From Pseudanabaena biceps (GTDB lineage: Bacteria > Cyanobacteriota > Cyanobacteriia > Pseudanabaenales > Pseudanabaenaceae): a DNA stretch of 64,000 nucleotides. The stretch is from NCBI GenBank assembly GCA_013361095.1, contig JAATWA010000001.1:2210501-2274500 (forward strand), written 5' to 3'. A model generated the notes under the pieces. The model was given only the letters and a program-made list of their open reading frames with translations. It searched no databases and was not told where the DNA came from. Positions 33,455 to 42,419 of the stretch are shown piece by piece (within the stretch, counting starts at the first letter, position 1; every line of letters starts with the position of its first letter). A program made the translations under genes and the position numbers.

Positions 33455-34717
33455 GGCTGTGATCGCCATAGCGGCCAGTTTTGTAGCTGCGCCAGCCTGT
33501 CCACATACTTGCTTGAGGCGATCGCGCATTTTTGCTAATTCTTGTGGATGATCAATGTAAAACAAAACTTTTTCAGCAACTTGAGTGGGTGTTATTTTAC
33601 CTAAAAGTTCTGGCACGATCTCTTCCCCTGCCCAGATATTTGGCCAAGCTAATAATTGCCCCTTGGCTTGAATTCGCGAAATCAAGACAGAATTAATCAA
33701 GACTCCTAAAAGCTTATCTAACAATGGGGTTGTCGCTAGTAATCCTAAAATGCCATCCCAAGCAATTTTCATGTCAGCAAAATTAGTCGGCAATAGGACG
33801 ATCATCGGCTGATTGAGAGACGCAAGCTCGGCGGTATTCGCGCCCACCGTAGTAATGCAAATTTGACTGCTTTTAATGAGGTCATGGGCAGGAAATTGCT
33901 GATGAATCTTAATTACTGTGCCTTTGGTTGTTACTAAGTTACCTCCTTGCAGGGTCGCGATCGCGCCCTCACTATCAGAGGTGGGAAAGCTATTTTGAGC
34001 ATATTCAGCTAGCTTTTCTGGGGATGTAGTTGGTGCTAGGGCAATGACTAGCTCTAGATTAGGATGCTTTTGTTGGAGGATATCAGCGATCGCGACGGCA
34101 AGAGGTACGCCAATTTTTAATTTGTTTTCCTTAGACCCTGGCATAAAACAAATCTGGGGCGCTGCTATGGACTGGGGCGATCGCTCTTGATCGGGTTGAG
34201 TCACTTGATCCACCATCAGGTCACCGATCGCCTGAGCCTTGTCACGAAATTTCACAGGAATGCGCTCGGCGATCGCCTGATTACGCACGGCAAACAAATC
34301 GACCCAGCGATACCATCGAGCCTCCCATTCGGCATAAATCAAGGTTTTATAGCCCAACCGTTTAGCGATCGCGAGGGCAAAAAATTGATCTCCTCCCAAA
34401 AAAATAACCAGACCTTGCTTTGTCCAATCCCAATTTGGAGTTTTTCCCCATAGCAAAAAATCAAAAAACTTTTCCTGTGGCAATACACGATCAACATTTG
34501 GAAAACTTTGGGCAAGTTGAGATTCTTGACCACTGGCGTTTTGACAAGGCGCAAGAGCGATCGAAATACGATGCTGCACTGCTAGATCATCAGTAGAATT
34601 CTGCTGCAATATTTCTAAGGCTCTCAGAAAGGGATAAACCCAAGTCATTAGCTCCCCAGGTCCATTGGACAAAATCAAAATATCCACAACGGCTTTGAGC
34701 TTAGGAGGGTTAGTCAT
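33440..34717 (-). CDS. Lipid-A-disaccharide synthase-related glycosyltransferase
   Basis: This 425-residue GT-B protein belongs to the cyanobacterial LpxB-related group. It has DILILSNGPGELMTWVYPFLRAL at the N-terminus, KQGLVIFLGGDQFFALAIAKRLGYKTLIYAEWEARW, ICFMPGSKENKLKIGVPLAVAIA, and the donor-site region SSQICITTVGANTAELASLNQPMIVLLP. Classical LpxB joins two acylated glucosamines in lipid A. The cyanobacterial relatives act on an unknown lipid or sugar. The gene stands alone, and its final residues TNIR are encoded by a palindromic repeat. Confidence 0.82.
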   Translation of the reverse strand: MTNPPKLKAVVDILILSNGPGELMTWVYPFLRALEILQQNSTDDLAVQHRISIALAPCQNASGQESQLAQSFPNVDRVLPQEKFFDFLLWGKTPNWDWTKQGLVIFLGGDQFFALAIAKRLGYKTLIYAEWEARWYRWVDLFAVRNQAIAERIPVKFRDKAQAIGDLMVDQVTQPDQERSPQSIAAPQICFMPGSKENKLKIGVPLAVAIADILQQKHPNLELVIALAPTTSPEKLAEYAQNSFPTSDSEGAIATLQGGNLVTTKGTVIKIHQQFPAHDLIKSSQICITTVGANTAELASLNQPMIVLLPTNFADMKIAWDGILGLLATTPLLDKLLGVLINSVLISRIQAKGQLLAWPNIWAGEEIVPELLGKITPTQVAEKVLFYIDHPQELAKMRDRLKQVCGQAGAATKLAAMAITATNIR

Positions 34718-34795
34718 TTGGGACGGTTATCTCTAAAATATCTTTGAAATCTTTGTTCAGAGCCATCAGCGTTTCTGATTATATCTGTCGCTACA

Positions 34796-34869
34796 GCGCT
34801 TTGCGCTTTCTTAAAACCCAAGAGAATTTTTGAAAGGCTGGCGAAGCCAGCCTTTCAAAAATTCTCTTG
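34796..34869. repeat. GAAAGGCTGGC-core palindrome with GCGCTTTGCGC head
   Basis: CAAGAGAATTTTTGAAAGGC plus TGGC pairs with its complement around GAA (34819-34869). The head TACAGCGCTTTGCGCTTTCT is shared with 30050-30073 and, inverted, with 44724-44750. Confidence 0.75.
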
Positions 34870-34911
34870 TACTACACGACTGTATAGCTGTAGCCAGCCA
34901 AGTCAATACAT

Positions 34912-34964
34912 AAAACCCAAGAGAGAGTTGCGGCGCTTCGCGCCGCAACTCTCTCTTGGGTTTT
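34912..34964. repeat. Family D palindrome, perfect 25-bp arms, TTC loop
   Basis: Arms AAAACCCAAGAGAGAGTTGC plus GGCGC flank TTC, and GGCTTTGTCCTAAC follows. Only three arm positions differ from the copy at 7895-7947. Confidence 0.85.
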
Positions 34965-34999
34965 GGCTTTGTCCTAACATTGATGGCTATATGTAAATA

Positions 35000-35034
35000 A
35001 TTGGGGGTGCGCGGCTTCGCCGCGCACCCCCAAT
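35000..35034. repeat. Family B-type inner palindrome, 16-bp arms, TTC loop
   Basis: ATTGGGGGTGCGCGGC pairs with its complement around TTC. It is preceded by GTAAATA as at 6150, but the TACTCCCTTCC boxes are lost. Confidence 0.7.
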
Positions 35035-35287
35035 TTAACGCTTATTCTTTGGGCGATCGCCTAAAACTAAGACGACGGGATCGAATTCACGATAAAATTA
35101 TGCACTGAATGATCGAGTCACATCGATATTGAGTTACAGCATTTTCCGATCAAATCAAACACAGTTAATTTTTTAAAAGAGTTTTTTACAACGTTTTCAA
35201 AAAATTACTGGTTAGGGTTTGAGCGCAAAGCTCTGTAGAAGCTAATCACAAAGCTTTTTATCCCAATTTTTTATAAGCGTCACTCAT

Positions 35288-36154
35288 GTGGATTTAAGTA
35301 GTTTATTTGATACCCCAAAACCCGTAATCGGAGTTATCCATCTTTTGCCCCTACCTACTTCACCACGCTGGGGAAGCAGCCTTAAAGAGGTCATTGATCG
35401 TGCCGAACAGGAAGCTACAGCACTCGCCGCAGGTGGAGTACATGGAATTATTGTTGAGAACTTTTTTGATGCTCCATTTACCAAAGATCGTGTAGATCCT
35501 GCGGTCGTTAGCTCTATGAGCTTAATTGTGCATCGGGTTAAGCAGATGGTCGGCATTCCCGTCGGCATAAATGTCTTGCGAAATGATGGTCATAGTGCGT
35601 TAGCGATCGCCTCCTGTGTGGGCGCTCAGTTCATTCGAGTCAATGTACTGATGGGCGTAATGGCAACCGATCAAGGCATTATCGAAGGTGATGCTTACAA
35701 ACTCCTGCGTTACCGTCGTGAGCTAGGGACTGATGTCAAAATCTTTGCTGATGTCTTGGTAAAACACGCTCAACCCATATCTGTGCCGCAAATTAGCGCC
35801 GCAGTTCACGACACAATCCATCGGGGCTTGGCGGATGCGGTGATTTTGTCAGGCTGGGCAACAGGACATCCGCCTACCTCCGAAGATCTCAGAGAGGCAA
35901 AGCTTGCCTGTGGTGATACCCCTTTACTGGTCGGTTCTGGAGCCACTTGGGACAATGTGCCACAGTTGTTGGAGTACGCCGATGGCATCATTGTGTCCAG
36001 CTCTCTCAAACGCAATGGTCAGATTCAGCAGGCGATTGACCCTATTCGGGTGAGTCGTTTTGTCGATGCGGTGCGCTTAGATATTGCTAACAAGAAAAGC
36101 AAGCATATGGCTGAAGAGCAAATATTGCGATCGCCACCAATATCGATTGGGTAA
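35288..36154 (+). CDS. btpA: Photosystem I biogenesis protein BtpA
   Basis: This 288-residue TIM-barrel protein matches the BtpA family: KPVIGVIHLLPLPTSPRWG, GIIVENFFDAPF, GIPVGINVLRND, FIRVNVLMGVMATDQGIIEGDA, ADVLVKHAQPI and VLLVGSGATWDNVPQLL-type segments. In Synechocystis BtpA is an extrinsic thylakoid protein needed to accumulate PSI reaction-centre proteins. The start is a GTG at 35288, since the overlapping ATG at 35286 is in another frame. Confidence 0.92.
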   Translation: MDLSSLFDTPKPVIGVIHLLPLPTSPRWGSSLKEVIDRAEQEATALAAGGVHGIIVENFFDAPFTKDRVDPAVVSSMSLIVHRVKQMVGIPVGINVLRNDGHSALAIASCVGAQFIRVNVLMGVMATDQGIIEGDAYKLLRYRRELGTDVKIFADVLVKHAQPISVPQISAAVHDTIHRGLADAVILSGWATGHPPTSEDLREAKLACGDTPLLVGSGATWDNVPQLLEYADGIIVSSSLKRNGQIQQAIDPIRVSRFVDAVRLDIANKKSKHMAEEQILRSPPISIG

Positions 36155-36162
36155 AATCTTGA

Positions 36163-36265
36163 TAGGTAGTTGGACATAATTAAAAAACCAAAAGCTAAAA
36201 CCTGAGTCGCACGCAGCGTGTGCCTCAGGTTTTAGGGCTTTATCTAATTGCGTCCATCTACTTAG
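36163..36265. repeat. Family C element downstream of btpA
   Basis: The ends are TAGGTAGTTGGACATAATTA and ATCTAATTGCGTCCATCTACTTAG. The inner hairpin is CTAAAACCTGAG...CTCAGGTTTTAG. It starts 9 bases after the btpA stop. Confidence 0.7.
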
Positions 36266-36340
36266 CTCCTAATCATCTGGAATGTTGATGTGATTGGTAA
36301 AATTTAGTATTCAGGTAGGTATAAATTGTCTGGAACAGCT

Positions 36341-37216
36341 ATGCGAAAACGATCTGAACCTTGGTTGCATCGGTGGTCGCGCCCTGCGATCGTCGCTCTG
36401 GCATTATTTGGCTTTTCTCTCACAACTTATTTGACCGTAACTCATTTCTTTGGACAAAAAGTTGCACTTTGCGATGTCCAAGGTAGTGGCTGCGACTTGG
36501 TACTAAGTAGTGAATATGCCAAGATTTTTGGAATCCCTTTGCCGATTTTTGGAGCGTTAGGATATCTAACAATAGGCTTATTGGCAGGGCTGCCAATGGT
36601 ATTGAAACGTGATGACCCTAAAGCTCAAGCCAAACTCAAGGAGTTAGCCAATTTCTTGATGTTTATGGTGTCTTCCTCCACCTTTGTGTTTAGCGGCTAC
36701 CTGATGTATTTACTAGCATCGGGTAGTATTGGTGGCGCACCACAGCTTTGTCTCTACTGCATTTCCTCAGCCGTTACCATGACGACAATTTGGTTGTTAA
36801 CGGTATTTGGCAATAGCTGGAAAGATGTGGGCAACTTATTCTTTACAGGGGCAATTGTGGCGATCGTGACGATCACAGCTACGCTTGGAATTTATGCCAG
36901 CCAAGGTAAGATCGCCGCTACCAACAGCTCCTTTGCAGGACGTTTAGCACAACACTTAACGGCAACCAATGCCAAGATGTATGGCGCTTATTGGTGTCCA
37001 CATTGTATGGATCAAAAGAAAAAATTTGGCGAAGCTCAGAAATTAATTCCCTACGTTGAATGTGATGCTAAGGGAGAAAAACCTCAGACAGAACTATGCA
37101 TACAAAAAGGGATTAAAGGTTTTCCGACTTGGGAAATCAATGGCAAAATGCTTTCTGGGGAACGCACTTTAGATGAATTAGCTAACGAGTCTGGCTATCA
37201 AGGCGATCGCAGTTAA
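36341..37216 (+). CDS. Vitamin K epoxide reductase-thioredoxin fusion (thiol oxidase)
   Basis: This 291-residue protein has a VKOR domain with four to five membrane segments, the loop pair C...C in LCDVQGSGCD, and CLYC (active CxxC). A C-terminal thioredoxin-like domain follows, with WCPHC in MYGAYWCPHCMDQKKKFG and a later ECD...ELCIQKGIKGFPTW segment. It makes disulfides in periplasmic or lumenal proteins and passes electrons to quinone. In cyanobacteria and plants (LTO1) this fusion supports PSII assembly. I chose the ATG at 36341 over a TTG five codons upstream. Confidence 0.92.
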   Translation: MRKRSEPWLHRWSRPAIVALALFGFSLTTYLTVTHFFGQKVALCDVQGSGCDLVLSSEYAKIFGIPLPIFGALGYLTIGLLAGLPMVLKRDDPKAQAKLKELANFLMFMVSSSTFVFSGYLMYLLASGSIGGAPQLCLYCISSAVTMTTIWLLTVFGNSWKDVGNLFFTGAIVAIVTITATLGIYASQGKIAATNSSFAGRLAQHLTATNAKMYGAYWCPHCMDQKKKFGEAQKLIPYVECDAKGEKPQTELCIQKGIKGFPTWEINGKMLSGERTLDELANESGYQGDRS

Positions 37217-37219
37217 ATT

Positions 37220-37265
37220 CAAAAACAGCAATGGCGGTGCGAAGCACCGCCATTACTGTTTTTTA
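37220..37265. terminator. Bidirectional hairpin between VKOR and solute-binding protein genes
   Basis: AAAAACAGCAATGGCGGTGC pairs with GCACCGCCATTACTGTTTTT around GAA (two mismatches). It touches the stop codon of the minus-strand gene at 37263-37265. Confidence 0.75.
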
Positions 37266-38033
37266 GAGTCCCCAATAAGTAGCCCTTTCCTTGAGCCAGC
37301 CACTTTTACGCCACTTATTGACTACTGCAAATACTTGTTCGCGCAACTCTAAATGCTGTAAACCACGAGGCAAAGCGATCGCTAAGCTATGCACTGCTAA
37401 GGGGTTACCAATAATTGCATAGTCAGTATTTTGGGAGAGCCATTGCATCAAACTAGTGCGATCGCCAACAAAAGCTTTAATTTTATCGGATTTCAGGGCG
37501 GCTAACCCTGAACCATAGGAGCTAGCCCCAATAATCACGGCTTTGGGAAGTTGCGACTGAATCACCGCGATCGCTGCCGAATTTTTGATCACACCGATAG
37601 CTAATGGTTGAGACAGTTCTTGGATAGACATATCGCGCTTGGCAATTACCACAGTACTGTCAGTGTAATAAGGCAAGGAAAAATCAACTAGCCGCGAACG
37701 ATTTGTAGTCACAGTTATTTGCGCGATCGCCACATCAATTTGATTGTCTTGCAATGCCGATAGGCGATCGCGATTTTTTAGGGGAACTAACTCCAGCGCT
37801 AGATTTAGTTCTTTGGCTAATTCGCGAGCTACATCAATCTCTAGTCCCGATAAGTTACCTTCGCGATCGCGAAACCCCAAAGGTGGCAGATTATCTTTGA
37901 CCCCAATAATTATTTTGCCGCGCTTCTGAGTGCTGATCCCAATCCCCTCCGCCGCGATCGCTGACTGAATTTGGAGCGGCAATAGAGAATTTGTCAATCC
38001 CACCAAAGCAAACATAATCAAAAACTTGATCAT
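37263..38033 (-). CDS. Periplasmic solute-binding protein (family 3, amino-acid type)
   Basis: This 256-residue protein has a signal peptide (MIKFLIMFALVGLTNSLLPL..., cleavage near AIAA). An SBP_bac_3 domain follows: KIIIGVKDNLPPLGFRDREGNLSGLEIDVARELAKEL, then VAIAQITVTTNRSRLVDFSLPYYTDSTVVI. It probably captures an amino acid or similar solute. No permease or ATPase gene is adjacent, so it may serve a remote transporter or act as a sensor. I use the ATG at 38033 because the longer frame to 38147 runs through a palindromic repeat. Confidence 0.82.
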   Translation of the reverse strand: MIKFLIMFALVGLTNSLLPLQIQSAIAAEGIGISTQKRGKIIIGVKDNLPPLGFRDREGNLSGLEIDVARELAKELNLALELVPLKNRDRLSALQDNQIDVAIAQITVTTNRSRLVDFSLPYYTDSTVVIAKRDMSIQELSQPLAIGVIKNSAAIAVIQSQLPKAVIIGASSYGSGLAALKSDKIKAFVGDRTSLMQWLSQNTDYAIIGNPLAVHSLAIALPRGLQHLELREQVFAVVNKWRKSGWLKERATYWGL

Positions 38034-38077
38034 TCTTAAGCCACGGGTGTAGCAATGTAAGTTTTGCCTAGAATATA

Positions 38078-38130
38078 AAACCCAAAAGAGGAGTGGCGAC
38101 GCAAAGCGCCACCACTCCTCTTTTGGGTTT
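38078..38130. repeat. Family D palindrome upstream of the solute-binding protein gene
   Basis: AAACCCAAAAGAGGAGTGGC pairs with its complement around a core GACGCAAAGC. It creates an artificial upstream extension of the downstream reading frame. Confidence 0.75.
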
Positions 38131-38177
38131 CTAAATAACTTAATCATCGCTAAATCTCCTGAACTTCGGGGAAATCT

Positions 38178-39434
38178 CTAAATTACCGATGATTTTATCG
38201 CATAGCGATCGCGAGATTTACCAATCGCAAATTTAAAGGAATCCGCTACAGTTTGGTTTGATTGCGTACCAAAAATAACTAGTCCCAAAAGGCAAAGTCC
38301 CGTAGCGATCGCAAAAATATTGGTGATCCCCACTAGTCCAATCATTTTGCCCATAATTGGTCCCGCTAAGGCAATCCCCACATCAAAACCAATCCAAGTC
38401 ATGCCAAATATATAGCCACGTTCCTGCGGCACTGTGCGATCGGCTAACAACGCGATCACAGAAGGAATTACTATTCCCGCTCCGATACCTTCGGCAATTC
38501 CCGAAAATACAAAAGCGTAGTCACGGCTTGCGAAAAATATGGTGATCATTGACAGGCTATAAAAGAAAATGCCAATGGAAATAAAGATGCCACGTCCCCA
38601 TTGATCACTCAGTCTTGCCACAGGAAAACGAATGATAAATCCAGATAAGGCTGCTGCCATATAAAACACACCAGCATTTAGACCAATATTTTTTTGCTGC
38701 ATCAAAATGGGCATAAAAGAGCTGAGTGTCCCAAAAGCCAGCCCCACCAATAAAAGGATTGTTGATGGAACTCTCACTCTAGGATTTAGAAAAGTTGTCC
38801 AAAATCCTAAATTCAGATCTCGCTTTGCTAACTCTTGACGATCGCCGATATTGCCCTCAGTCTCAATCTGCGTCGTCAACAATAGTCCTACAAAAGCAAA
38901 CAATGATGCAGTGACAAAGAGAAGTTGATAGCCCCACATTTCATAGACCAAACCTCCAATTGCGGGGCCAAAAGCTAATCCTAATGGGTTGACCAAACTC
39001 ATGTAGCCAATTACTTCTCCACGCTTTTCTATGGGTGAAAGATCTGCAATCAAGGCACTATAACTAGAAGCAAACGCCGCAATACTAATCCCATGCACTG
39101 CTCTAAAAAACATTAACAAAGGAATAGATGGCATGGCGGCATAGCACAAAGGTACAATCGCTGCCACGATCAAACCAATTCTCATCGTGTAGCGTCGCCC
39201 CTTGCGATCGGAGAGTTTACCTAAATAAGCGCGACAAACTAGTAAACCGATTGCAAAAGAACCCATCACTAGACCAATTTCGTCAAATGACTGCGTTAAA
39301 GTGCGGATATAAAGAGGGATAGTTGGCAACTGTGATGCCATGCTTGACCAAAAAAATAGTCCTGTCCAAAAAATCGCAGTCAAATTTTTGCGAAGCTGAG
39401 TATCAAGGTTAGAAAAAGTATTTAAAGACTGCAT
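38178..39434 (-). CDS. Major facilitator superfamily transporter
   Basis: This 418-residue permease has 12 membrane segments and the MFS motif A between TM2 and TM3 (CRAYLGKLSDRKGRRYTMR). A second, weaker copy lies between TM8 and TM9 (FPVARLSDQWGRG). It is a 12-TM drug- or metabolite-exporter type, with the GPAIGGLVYEMWG antiporter motif C region in TM5. The substrate is unknown. It is the next gene upstream of the solute-binding protein on the same strand, 144 bases apart, with a palindrome between. Confidence 0.88.
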   Translation of the reverse strand: MQSLNTFSNLDTQLRKNLTAIFWTGLFFWSSMASQLPTIPLYIRTLTQSFDEIGLVMGSFAIGLLVCRAYLGKLSDRKGRRYTMRIGLIVAAIVPLCYAAMPSIPLLMFFRAVHGISIAAFASSYSALIADLSPIEKRGEVIGYMSLVNPLGLAFGPAIGGLVYEMWGYQLLFVTASLFAFVGLLLTTQIETEGNIGDRQELAKRDLNLGFWTTFLNPRVRVPSTILLLVGLAFGTLSSFMPILMQQKNIGLNAGVFYMAAALSGFIIRFPVARLSDQWGRGIFISIGIFFYSLSMITIFFASRDYAFVFSGIAEGIGAGIVIPSVIALLADRTVPQERGYIFGMTWIGFDVGIALAGPIMGKMIGLVGITNIFAIATGLCLLGLVIFGTQSNQTVADSFKFAIGKSRDRYAIKSSVI

Positions 39435-39492
39435 AACCTAAAGTATGAAAACGACTTAATCCATTATTTCTATGGATTTATAAGCTGCTAGG

Positions 39493-39549
39493 CATAAAGT
39501 TCAAAGCTTTAGCGCACACTGGGCGTGCGCTAAAGCTTTGAACTTTATG
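39493..39549. repeat. Perfect 25-bp-arm inverted repeat, 7-nt loop
   Basis: CATAAAGTTCAAAGCTTTAG plus CGCAC pairs with its complement around ACTGGGC. Flanking TAAGCTGCTAGG recalls a family C end. Confidence 0.75.
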
Positions 39550-39590
39550 ACCACCTATCGAAGTAGCGATCACCAACTGTACTAGGACAT

Positions 39591-39645
39591 AAAACCCAAG
39601 AATTGGCTGGCGGCGCGGAGCGCCGCCAGCCAATTCTTGGGTTTT
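39591..39645. repeat. Family D palindrome, 26-bp arms, GGA loop
   Basis: The arms are the same as at 6231-6285, 33 kb away, with the loop inverted. GATTTGTCCTAACAA follows it, as in other family D copies. Confidence 0.85.
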
Positions 39646-39829
39646 GATTTGTCCTAACAACAAGAGCAACAGCTATAAATGAATTTAAAATACACAACCC
39701 AAGCCTTTCGCAAAAGTTCTTAATCAAGAAACTTTCTACAAACGGCTTGGGCTGTGATTAGTTATTCAATATTATTGCTTGGTTATCAGTCTGAAGACAT
39801 CAAGCAATCAGGTGAAATCTAGTGTTTGT

Positions 39830-39878
39830 GAGAACAATTAGAAGTGCGCGGCGAAGCCGCACACTTCTAATTATTCTC
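39830..39878. repeat. Family B-type palindrome, 23-bp arms, GAA loop
   Basis: GAGAACAATTAGAAGTGCGC plus GGC pairs with GCCGCACACTTCTAATTATTCTC (few mismatches). It is followed by AGGGAAG and lies downstream of the helicase gene. Confidence 0.7.
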
Positions 39879-39892
39879 AGGGAAGCAAGTGA

Positions 39893-41422
39893 TTAGTACT
39901 TAACAGGAGCTGATGAGCGATCGCGAGAAGGACGACGGGAATCGTATCCGCCACCTTCACGACCACCGCCACCGCCGCCTTCACGACCACGATAACCACT
40001 TTGTCCACGCTTAACGGGCTTACCAGCATTACCACTATAAGAACCACCATCACCACCGCGATCGCGATCGCGACCAGATGGATTGTGAGGTTGCTTAGCT
40101 AACACTTGCAACGCAGCTTGTTCAGCCTTTTCTGATTGCAATTGTGTATAGGCAAGTTGTAAAGCAGCCGCAGCGATCGCCTGAGGATCGTAGTCCTCAA
40201 CCAATTGCGAAACAAGTGGTAAGAACGAGGCTAAACGTTCGCCCGACAAAGCTTGTAAGATTTGCTCAGTAAAGCGTCCAATCCGACGCTCTTGAATTTG
40301 CGCCACGCTAGGCAGAGGGATCGGAGGCAAAGGCATACCAACTTGCTGCTCCAATTGACGCAACTTGTAGCGTTCTTTGCCAGATATCAGCGTAATTGCG
40401 ATTCCCTTTTTGCCAGCACGTCCAGTCCGACCAATACGGTGAACATAGCGCTCAGGATCATCGGGAATATCGAGGTTAAACACATGGGTTAGACCATCAA
40501 TGTCCAAACCACGCGCCGCGATATCAGTTGCTACCACCCAACGCACTTGTTGGTTACGGAAGCGACGTAGTAGATTTTCACGTTGAGATTGCGATAGATT
40601 GCCGTGATACTCATCAACACTATGTCCAGAAGATTGCAGAATCTCTGTCAAACGACTCGCAGAATCCTTAGTGCGGACAAAGATAATTGCGGAAGTAGGA
40701 GCTTCAAATTCCAAAACTGGCAATAGAGCTTCTTCTTTAGTCAAGTGATAAGGAACTAAATAAATCTGTTGATCAATGCGGGTTGGTGTCGAATCTTGGG
40801 ACTCAACCTTGACAGTTACAGGAGACTTCAAGAAATTCTTGACCAAGCGCTTTACCGCAGGAGGCATGGTTGCCGAGAAGAAAGTACTTTGCTTTGTAGA
40901 AGGAGTGGTAATCAAGATCCTTTCTACATCCTGAATAAAGCCCATATTGAGCATTTCGTCAGCTTCATCTAAAACAAACCAAGCCAGTTTCTCTAGCTTG
41001 AGTTTTCCGCGTTCCATCAAATCGATTACTCGACCAGGAGTACCGACGACAACATGAACGCCACGTTCCAATTGAATCATTTGGCGACTGATGTCAGATC
41101 CACCGTATACGGTGAGGATTTTTGCGCCAGGCTTTGTATTAAAGCTACGCAGCGCTTGACCGACTTGAATCGCCAATTCGCGAGTAGGGGTCAAAATTAG
41201 CGCTTGTAACGAGTCGTCGTTTAGATCCAAACGTTCTAAAATTGGCAAAGCAAAGGCAGCGGTTTTACCAGTACCTGTTTGCGCTTGACCAAGTACGTCT
41301 GCACCTGCGAGCAGTTGTGGAATTGCTTGCTCTTGAATAGCCGTAGGCTCTGTAAAGCCAATTGATTCGAGCTTAGCAACTCGTGCTTCTGAAATACCGA
41401 GAGAAATAAAAGATGAGGGCAT
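39893..41422 (-). CDS. DEAD-box ATP-dependent RNA helicase
   Basis: This 509-residue helicase has all core motifs: the Q motif (FTEPTAIQEQAIP), AQTGTGKT (I), PTRELAIQ (Ia), GTPGRVIDL (Ib), DEADEML (II), SATMP (III), IIFVRTKDSA (IV), TDIAARGLDID (V) and HRIGRTGRAG (VI). After about residue 440 comes a basic RGG-type tail rich in Gly, Arg and Ser (GREGGGGGGREGGGYDSRR). It remodels RNA; the cyanobacterial CrhR relative is cold- and redox-regulated. I chose the ATG at 41422 (MPSSFISLGI) because the upstream extension to 41497 is not family-like. Confidence 0.92.
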   Translation of the reverse strand: MPSSFISLGISEARVAKLESIGFTEPTAIQEQAIPQLLAGADVLGQAQTGTGKTAAFALPILERLDLNDDSLQALILTPTRELAIQVGQALRSFNTKPGAKILTVYGGSDISRQMIQLERGVHVVVGTPGRVIDLMERGKLKLEKLAWFVLDEADEMLNMGFIQDVERILITTPSTKQSTFFSATMPPAVKRLVKNFLKSPVTVKVESQDSTPTRIDQQIYLVPYHLTKEEALLPVLEFEAPTSAIIFVRTKDSASRLTEILQSSGHSVDEYHGNLSQSQRENLLRRFRNQQVRWVVATDIAARGLDIDGLTHVFNLDIPDDPERYVHRIGRTGRAGKKGIAITLISGKERYKLRQLEQQVGMPLPPIPLPSVAQIQERRIGRFTEQILQALSGERLASFLPLVSQLVEDYDPQAIAAAALQLAYTQLQSEKAEQAALQVLAKQPHNPSGRDRDRGGDGGSYSGNAGKPVKRGQSGYRGREGGGGGGREGGGYDSRRPSRDRSSAPVKY

Positions 41423-41702
41423 TGATGATCCTAAGATTTGCAGCAAATTTGTTCTACGAACAGTTCGCCTATTCTGCCAATCGCACGCGATAAACAATCA
41501 CTAACAAAGCCGAAGGACATCTCTGCCCTAAATTTTAAGCGATTTAAAAAAAGTTTTCCTATGAAAACCTCAGCTTCCAAAGATTTAAGATTGCTTTGGA
41601 TGGTCATGCTATGGAAGAAGTCAGCAAAATGAAGTTAATTATTTTCTAGTATAAACCCATGTTAAAGATTGTAAACAATCTTTTAAAGGTTTATATCTAT
41701 GG

Positions 41703-41806
41703 TAGGTAGCTGGACATAACTAAAAGCCAAACTCAAAACCTATGGCATCCGCACATTGTGCGCTATAGATTTTAGAGTTTTGTATTTAATTAAGCCTTAG
41801 TGCTTA
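41703..41806. repeat. Family C element
   Basis: The left end is TAGGTAGCTGGACATAACTA and the right end TTTAATTAAGCCTTAGTGCTTA. The inner arms are CTCAAAACCTATGGC / GCTATAGATTTTAGAG (imperfect). Confidence 0.65.
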
Positions 41807-41828
41807 ATGGATGATTAAAACTATGTAG

Positions 41829-41929
41829 TAAGTAGCTGTTCATAATCAAAATCAGATCCCAAGCCTATGGTACAAGTTCATTGTGAGCCAAAGACTTTAG
41901 GATTTTGTATTTAATTTTTTGCTACTTAG
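41829..41929. repeat. Family C element, diverged
   Basis: The left end is TAAGTAGCTGTTCATAATCA and the right end TTTAATTTTTTGCTACTTAG. The inner pair is ATCCCAAGCCTATGG / CCAAAGACTTTAGGAT. It begins about 20 bases after the previous copy. Confidence 0.6.
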
Positions 41930-41948
41930 TGACATAGCTTATCTCTAC

Positions 41949-42182
41949 CTATTCATCATCCAAGAGGTTGCTTTTTGATCGGTCTAGATCATGCCAGAGT
42001 TCTTTAATCTGGTTATAAGCCTCAAGAGGCGTTATTTTACCACCCGTTTCTAGACTACAAATGATGGAGATACGATTAGTAAATTCTTGCAAATTTGCAT
42101 CAAAAGCAAGGTTCCTAGGTGAAAACTCGCCTCTAAAGTTAGAGATGGGATTAAAAAATTTATCTTTGTCAAGATTAGACAT
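41949..42182 (-). CDS. Conserved cyanobacterial hypothetical protein
   Basis: This 77-residue soluble protein has NPISNFRGEFSPRNLAFDANLQEFTNRISIICSLETGGKITPLEAYNQIKELW. The pattern FSPxNLAFDANLQEF...LETGGK...EAY is one I associate with a small, widely conserved cyanobacterial family without assigned function. It is predicted mainly helical. It stands alone between a family C element and the rpsT region. Confidence 0.7.
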   Translation of the reverse strand: MSNLDKDKFFNPISNFRGEFSPRNLAFDANLQEFTNRISIICSLETGGKITPLEAYNQIKELWHDLDRSKSNLLDDE

Positions 42183-42419
42183 GTGAAGCTCTGATTAGAT
42201 AAGTTTAGGCAGGACAGGTTGAGAAGATCTCAAGATCGCAGAAGTAAAAAACTGTAGGGAATAGCGATTATTCTGCAACCTGTCCTAAGCCTAGGTTGCT
42301 AGCGAAGTGTTGCTTGCGTAGCTAGCCTAAAAACCAACTAACTTTTTTGAACTGCCATGAAAGTTGACCATAACAGATCATAAACGATATATAAGTCAAT
42401 TTTATGTTTTGGCTTGGCT

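Larger units (their letters stand above)
34718..35287. other. 570-base intergenic region with four palindromes
   Basis: No gene is visible. From left: a GCGCTTTGCGCTTTC box and a GAAAGGCTGGC palindrome (34796-34869), a family D palindrome (34912-34964, 25-bp arms, TTC loop), a GTGCGCGGC palindrome (35000-35034, TTC loop), and an A+T-rich 250-base stretch that should carry the btpA promoter. Confidence 0.7.
39435..39892. other. 458-base intergenic region with four inverted repeats
   Basis: No gene is visible. It contains inverted repeats at 39493-39549, 39591-39645, about 39697-39750 (CCCAAGCC...GGCTTGGG) and 39830-39878. The last lies 14 bases from the DEAD-box gene stop. Confidence 0.7.
41423..41948. 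other. 526-base region upstream of the helicase with two family C elements
   Basis: No gene is visible. Near the helicase (41423-41640) is sequence that may form its 5' UTR. Family C elements lie at 41703-41806 and 41829-41929. Confidence 0.65.

Noticed and set aside
38034..38147. Longer N-terminus for the solute-binding protein
   Set aside because: The extra 38 residues are translated from a palindromic repeat, and a proper signal peptide starts at the ATG at 38033.
41438..41632. 64-codon plus-strand frame upstream of the helicase
   Set aside because: It overlaps the helicase 5' region in antisense and has no protein-like features.
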